Assembly: GCF_900046475.1 (NCBI RefSeq) | Contig: NZ_FCOU01000003.1 | Span: forward strand, 531,713 to 595,712 | Direction: 5' to 3' | Source: Collinsella ihumii | GTDB taxonomy: Bacteria > Actinomycetota > Coriobacteriia > Coriobacteriales > Coriobacteriaceae | Length of the DNA: 64,000 nt | In this document: one piece after another, positions 60,486 to 64,000 of the stretch | How positions within the stretch are numbered: the stretch's first letter is position 1 | Layout: every line of letters begins with the position of its first letter | Position numbers and translations under genes: made by a program | The notes under the pieces: model-generated | What the model saw: only the letters and a program-made list of their open reading frames with translations | Databases searched by the model: none | Told to the model about the DNA's origin: nothing

Positions 60486-61853
60486 CTACACGATACCAAT
60501 CGATGCCAAGAAGACGCAGAAGAACGAGTTGATGAACGGGAAGATAGCTCCCAGGATGAACTCGTGGATGTAGCCGCGCTTGTAGTCGAGGTTGGTGTAG
60601 TTCAGGCGGTTGATGGCCGAGCCGTTGTAGGGCATGGAGTCCAGGCCGTAGCAGGACACGGCGACAACACGGTGCACGACGTCGGGGTTGATGCCCATGT
60701 CGACGAAGCGCTGAGCGAACAGGTTCAGGGCGATGGCCTCGCCGCCGGAGGCGGAGCCGGTGATGCCGGCAACGAGGTTGGTGGCCAGGCAGAGCTGGAT
60801 GAGCGGGGTGCCCGGGATGGCGTTCAGGTTGTCGACGACGTACTGGAAGCCGGGGGCGAGCTCAACGGCAGCGCCGAAGCCGACGACCGCGGAGACGTTC
60901 ATGATGGACTTCATCGTGGAGGTGCAGCCGGCGCCAAGCGTCTTGCCGATGTTCTGGAACTTGTTGAAGTACAGGGCATAGCAGACCAGGCAGCCGATGG
61001 TCAGCGAGATCCACGGATCGTAGTCGACGAGGATGACGTTCATGCAGACCAGCAGCACGATGGAGGGCAGCAGGGCCTTGATGAACTCCCAGTTGGTGCA
61101 GGTGTCGCCCAGGATGGAGGTGTCGAGCTCGCTGGAGTTCTCCTCCATGAGCTTACCGGTGGGCAGGTAGCCCTCGCCGCGACGCTCGTTGCGACGCAGG
61201 ACGAACCAGATGTACCAGGCGCCGAACACGATGCAGGTGAGCGTGGTGACGATGGCCAGGACCGGAGCCGCGGTGGCCTCGGTGCCCAGGTAGCTCATGG
61301 GCATGAGGTTCTGGACGGACGGGGAGCCCGGCAGAATAGCGGTCCACATGGAGCCGCCGTAGACGGCGACGGCGATGACGAAGTGCCAAGGAATGTCCAT
61401 CTTCTTGAAGATCTCGCGGCAGATCGGCGCGATGGTGAAGATGACGACGAAGCCGGAGACGCCGCCGAAGGACAGGATGGCGGTGATGAGGGACAGGCCC
61501 ATGATGACCAGGTACTTGGACATCATGTCGTTCTTGCCGCCGCCCAGACGCTGGGCGACGTCGCCGATCTTGATGGCGATCTTCTGAGCGGCACCGCAAT
61601 CGCCCAACATGGCGCCCAGGATGCACGCGGGCAGGAAGAGCAAGAAGTTGCTCTGCGAGAAGCCGGCGAAGTCCTCAGAGTAGGCACCGGCCATGTTCTC
61701 CAGGATCTCTGCGGGACCCATGCTCGAGAACGCGAAGACGATGATTGCCGACACGGGGCCGACGACCAGAATAGGAAGACCCTTGATCGAAGCGATGATC
61801 AGGAAGGCCATGGCTACGAGAATGCCAATCAGACTAAGAAGTCCTGCATCCAT
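60486..61853 (-). CDS. GntP-family permease, probable sugar-diacid importer
   Basis: A 455-residue permease with about 12 membrane segments. PACILGAMLGDCGAAQKIA and SYGLDSMPYNGSAINRL are reminiscent of the GntP/CitM-like superfamily. As first gene of the minus-strand catabolic cluster, it probably imports glucarate or galactarate with protons. Transport specificity is inferred from context. Confidence 0.8.
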   Translation of the reverse strand: MDAGLLSLIGILVAMAFLIIASIKGLPILVVGPVSAIIVFAFSSMGPAEILENMAGAYSEDFAGFSQSNFLLFLPACILGAMLGDCGAAQKIAIKIGDVAQRLGGGKNDMMSKYLVIMGLSLITAILSFGGVSGFVVIFTIAPICREIFKKMDIPWHFVIAVAVYGGSMWTAILPGSPSVQNLMPMSYLGTEATAAPVLAIVTTLTCIVFGAWYIWFVLRRNERRGEGYLPTGKLMEENSSELDTSILGDTCTNWEFIKALLPSIVLLVCMNVILVDYDPWISLTIGCLVCYALYFNKFQNIGKTLGAGCTSTMKSIMNVSAVVGFGAAVELAPGFQYVVDNLNAIPGTPLIQLCLATNLVAGITGSASGGEAIALNLFAQRFVDMGINPDVVHRVVAVSCYGLDSMPYNGSAINRLNYTNLDYKRGYIHEFILGAIFPFINSFFCVFLASIGIV

Positions 61854-62264
61854 ACTCTTTCCTCCTTACAGATGCATGCGTTGGAACTAGATGTGTTCTC
61901 CCCCTCTCCTTTCTCTCCTTCAGGGTACGCAGCACACAACTCGATCGCGTCGGGCAGACTGGCAGCCGACGGCCCGCACCTCGTTGCGCCCACGTGCGCC
62001 CAAAACTAAAGCACCGATACGCTCGCTCATCCTGCTGCCTGCGGCCTGCGCGGACCGCGGAAGCGAAAGATCGGGCATATCGCCGCTCGCTTGCTTATGG
62101 AGAAATGATGAGCTAACCTGCATACCCTTTTAAGAGTCCAAATACCATCGCTTGAGCAGGTGAATTGGCCGTTTGGTGGTACAGAAAACATTTTTTAGAC
62201 ATTGACACACCGATAGAGTAAAGCGCGTAGAGAAAGCTGCCTTTATATGGAAAGGAGCTGGTAT
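61854..62264. promoter_or_regulatory. Divergent control region of the sugar-diacid cluster
   Basis: 411 bases between the permease and garD, transcribed apart. No gene is seen. TTGACA occurs at about 62202-62207 on the garD side, but no good -10 follows at standard spacing. A CdaR-type activator site is expected here. Confidence 0.45.
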
Positions 62265-63791
62265 ATGGCCGCATCGCTGTACGTCAAGATCAACGAGATC
62301 GACAACGTCGGCATCGCGCTGCACGACATCGCAGCCGGCACCGACGTGGGCGGCGGGGTCATCGCGCAAAGCGATATCCCCCAGGCGCACAAGATCGCGT
62401 TGGCCGACATCCCCAAGGGCGGCAACGTTGTCCGCTACGGCGTGGTCCTCGGTTACGCCAAGCAGGACACCCCTGCGGGCACGTGGATCAACGAGACGTC
62501 GCTCGACCTTCCCACCCCTCCCCCGCTCGACGAGATGGAATGGGGCACCAACATCGTGACCGACCTGCCCACCCCGCCGGTCACCACCTGGGAGGGCTAC
62601 GCGCCCGTCGAGCCCGGCGGCTACGGCGGCACGCGCAACTACCTGGGCATCCAGACCACAGTGCAGTGCGCCGCCGGCGTGGTGAACAAGGCCGTCGAAC
62701 GCATCAAGCGCGACATCCTGCCCAAGTACCCCAACGTGGACGGCGTCGTGGCGGTCAGCCATGCGTACGGATGCGGCGTCGCCATCAACGCGACGGACGC
62801 CTACATCCCCAAGCGCATCATCCGCAACATCGCCAAGCACCCCAACTTCGGCGGCGAGTTCATGCTCGTGGGCCTCGGGTGCGAGAAGTTCTCGCCCGAG
62901 ATGTTCTGCGAGGACCGTCCCGAGGACAACAACCCCGACAACGTCATCATTCTTCAGGACTGCCATGGTTTTGAGGACATGATGGACAAGATCTGCGCCA
63001 TGGCCGAGACCAAGCTCAAGCGCCTGAACGAGCGCCGCCGCGTCACGCTGCCGCTGTCCGACCTGCTGATCGGCGCGCAGTGCGGCGGATCGGACGCCTT
63101 CTCCGGCGTGGCTTCGAACCCCTCGATCGGCTACTGCGTCGACCTGTTGGTCGCCGGCGGCGGCACGGCCATGTTCTCCGAGGTCACCGAGGTGCGCGAC
63201 GGCGTGTACCTGCTGGCCCACCGCTGCGTGGACGAGCCGACCGAGAAGAAGCTCGCAGCCGAGATGCGCTGGTACGACGAGTATCTGGACCGCGGCGGCG
63301 CCGACCGCTCCGCGAACCCCACGCCCGGCAACAAGAAGGGCGGCCTGTCCAACATCGTCGAGAAGGCCATGGGCTCGATCGCCAAGTCCGGCCGCTCCCC
63401 CATCGTCGAGGTCCTCTCGCCGGGCGAGCGCCCCACCAAGCACGGCCTCATCTACGCTGCCACCCCGGCGAGCGACCTGTGCTGCGGCCCCTGCCAGCTC
63501 GCCAGCGGCATGGGCGCCGAGCTGTTCACGACCGGTCGCGGCACCCCCTACTCGCTGGCGGCCGCACCCGTCCTCAAGGTCTGCTCGCGCAGCGAGGTCG
63601 CCGCGCAGTGGCCCGACCTCATCGACGTCAACGCCGGCCCCGTCTCGAGCGGCGAGCGCACGATCGAAGAAGTGGGCACCGAGCTGTTCTTGCTGCTGCT
63701 CGACGTGGTGAGCGGTCGCAAGAAATCGCACGCCGAAGAGCACGGCCTCGCGAACGATCTGTGCGTCTTCAATCCCGCGCCCATTACCTAA
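62265..63791 (+). CDS. garD: Galactarate dehydratase
   Basis: A 508-residue UxaA/GarD-family enzyme. The N-terminal SAF-like part (SLYVKINEIDNVGIALHDI) is followed by the core with VSHAYGCGVA, GLGCEKFSPE, LIGAQCGGSDAFSGV and GCGP-like DLCCGPCQLASG cysteines. It converts galactarate to 5-keto-4-deoxyglucarate, the same intermediate as GudD produces. ATG 62265 follows AAAGGAG. Confidence 0.92.
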   Translation: MAASLYVKINEIDNVGIALHDIAAGTDVGGGVIAQSDIPQAHKIALADIPKGGNVVRYGVVLGYAKQDTPAGTWINETSLDLPTPPPLDEMEWGTNIVTDLPTPPVTTWEGYAPVEPGGYGGTRNYLGIQTTVQCAAGVVNKAVERIKRDILPKYPNVDGVVAVSHAYGCGVAINATDAYIPKRIIRNIAKHPNFGGEFMLVGLGCEKFSPEMFCEDRPEDNNPDNVIILQDCHGFEDMMDKICAMAETKLKRLNERRRVTLPLSDLLIGAQCGGSDAFSGVASNPSIGYCVDLLVAGGGTAMFSEVTEVRDGVYLLAHRCVDEPTEKKLAAEMRWYDEYLDRGGADRSANPTPGNKKGGLSNIVEKAMGSIAKSGRSPIVEVLSPGERPTKHGLIYAATPASDLCCGPCQLASGMGAELFTTGRGTPYSLAAAPVLKVCSRSEVAAQWPDLIDVNAGPVSSGERTIEEVGTELFLLLLDVVSGRKKSHAEEHGLANDLCVFNPAPIT

Positions 63792-63870
63792 TGATCTATG
63801 AAGGCATGCGTCGGGTACCATAAGGCGTGCGCCTTCAGCGCCAGATCGCATGCCATGTACGAATTCCGAT

Positions 63871-63896
63871 GGGGGCCGTCCGCACGGAGGGCCCCC
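63871..63896 (+). terminator. Hairpin after garD
   Basis: A short GC stem (GGGGGCC 63871-63877 with GGCCCCC 63890-63896), then TCTCCTC. It may separate garD from the regulator gene or act as a weak terminator. Confidence 0.45.
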
Positions 63897-63916
63897 TCTC
63901 CTCATGAGGAAGCGCT

Positions 63917-64000
63917 ATGAACCTCGATCCGCAGATTGCCGAGAGCATCGTCACCAATCTCAAGGACGTCATCAACCACGAGATCAATCTCTTCGACACC
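63917..64000 (+). CDS. CdaR-like sugar diacid regulator (5' part only)
   Basis: The first 28 codons (MNLDPQIAESIVTNLKDVIN, HEINLFDT) match the start of the diacid recognition domain of CdaR-type activators. ATG 63917 follows GAGGAAG. The gene runs off the window edge. It presumably activates the surrounding glucarate/galactarate genes. Confidence 0.75.
   Translation, partial: MNLDPQIAESIVTNLKDVINHEINLFDT

Overview
The window is high-GC, densely coded and shows a Coriobacteriia-like gene set. The HtpG, RsgA, RsmA and MetG genes, the Flp/Tad pilus locus, the sugar-diacid catabolic cluster and GGGAC-type palindromic spacers suggest a gut actinobacterium close to Collinsella. That placement is inferred from gene content, codon bias and recollection of such genomes; no search was run. 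There is no rRNA, CRISPR array, integrase or phage module. One tRNA (Phe) is present.

Layout. 0.2-6 kb: the end of a dihydroxyacetone-kinase phosphotransfer gene (dhaM), an SPFH membrane protein paired with a ribbon-helix-helix protein, an ABC exporter, and two small single-gene units with their own promoters and terminators. 6-10 kb: a minus-strand BceAB-type ABC transporter with two tiny membrane proteins and a YxeA-like secreted protein. 10.4-11.4 kb: a MutT-Vsr fusion. 12-16.5 kb: htpG and a three-gene tyrosine-phosphoregulatory set for polysaccharide (cpsC-cpsD-cpsB order). 16.7-19.8 kb: a PhoPR-like two-component system and a lone pstB.

19.9-30.8 kb is one minus-strand phosphonate operon: phnD-C-E-E-G-H-I-J-K-M-L, ending in a hybrid gene whose first part is a GNAT acetyltransferase and whose second part is the ATPase domain of a VanS-like histidine kinase. 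Phosphonates are imported by PhnCDE, converted by PhnGHIJKLM and yield phosphate. The Pho-type regulators and PstB lie directly downstream. 31-41 kb: two paralogous two-TM proteins, a LysR regulator divergent from a PLP decarboxylase, housekeeping genes (tatD, rsmA, metG, rsmI), a MITE-like element, a GH5-family protein lacking the usual acid/base Glu, and tRNA-Phe.

41-51 kb is a minus-strand Tad/Flp pilus locus: cpaB, cpaE, cpaF, tadB, tadC, flp, an unknown membrane protein, a second pilin-like gene, two TadE-like genes, a large TadG-like gene and a DUF192 gene. 51-54 kb: rsgA and an MBL-fold hydrolase. 54-64 kb is a glucarate/galactarate pathway: a GntP-family permease, two glucarate dehydratases, galactarate dehydratase, a DapA-family aldolase, tartronate semialdehyde reductase, glycerate kinase and, cut by the window edge, a CdaR-like regulator.

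Spacers repeatedly carry long inverted repeats built on GGGAC/GTCCC cores, at 2.15, 5.95, 6.5, 12.0, 22.75, 29.6 and 51.15 kb. They look like one dispersed, mobilised repeat family.
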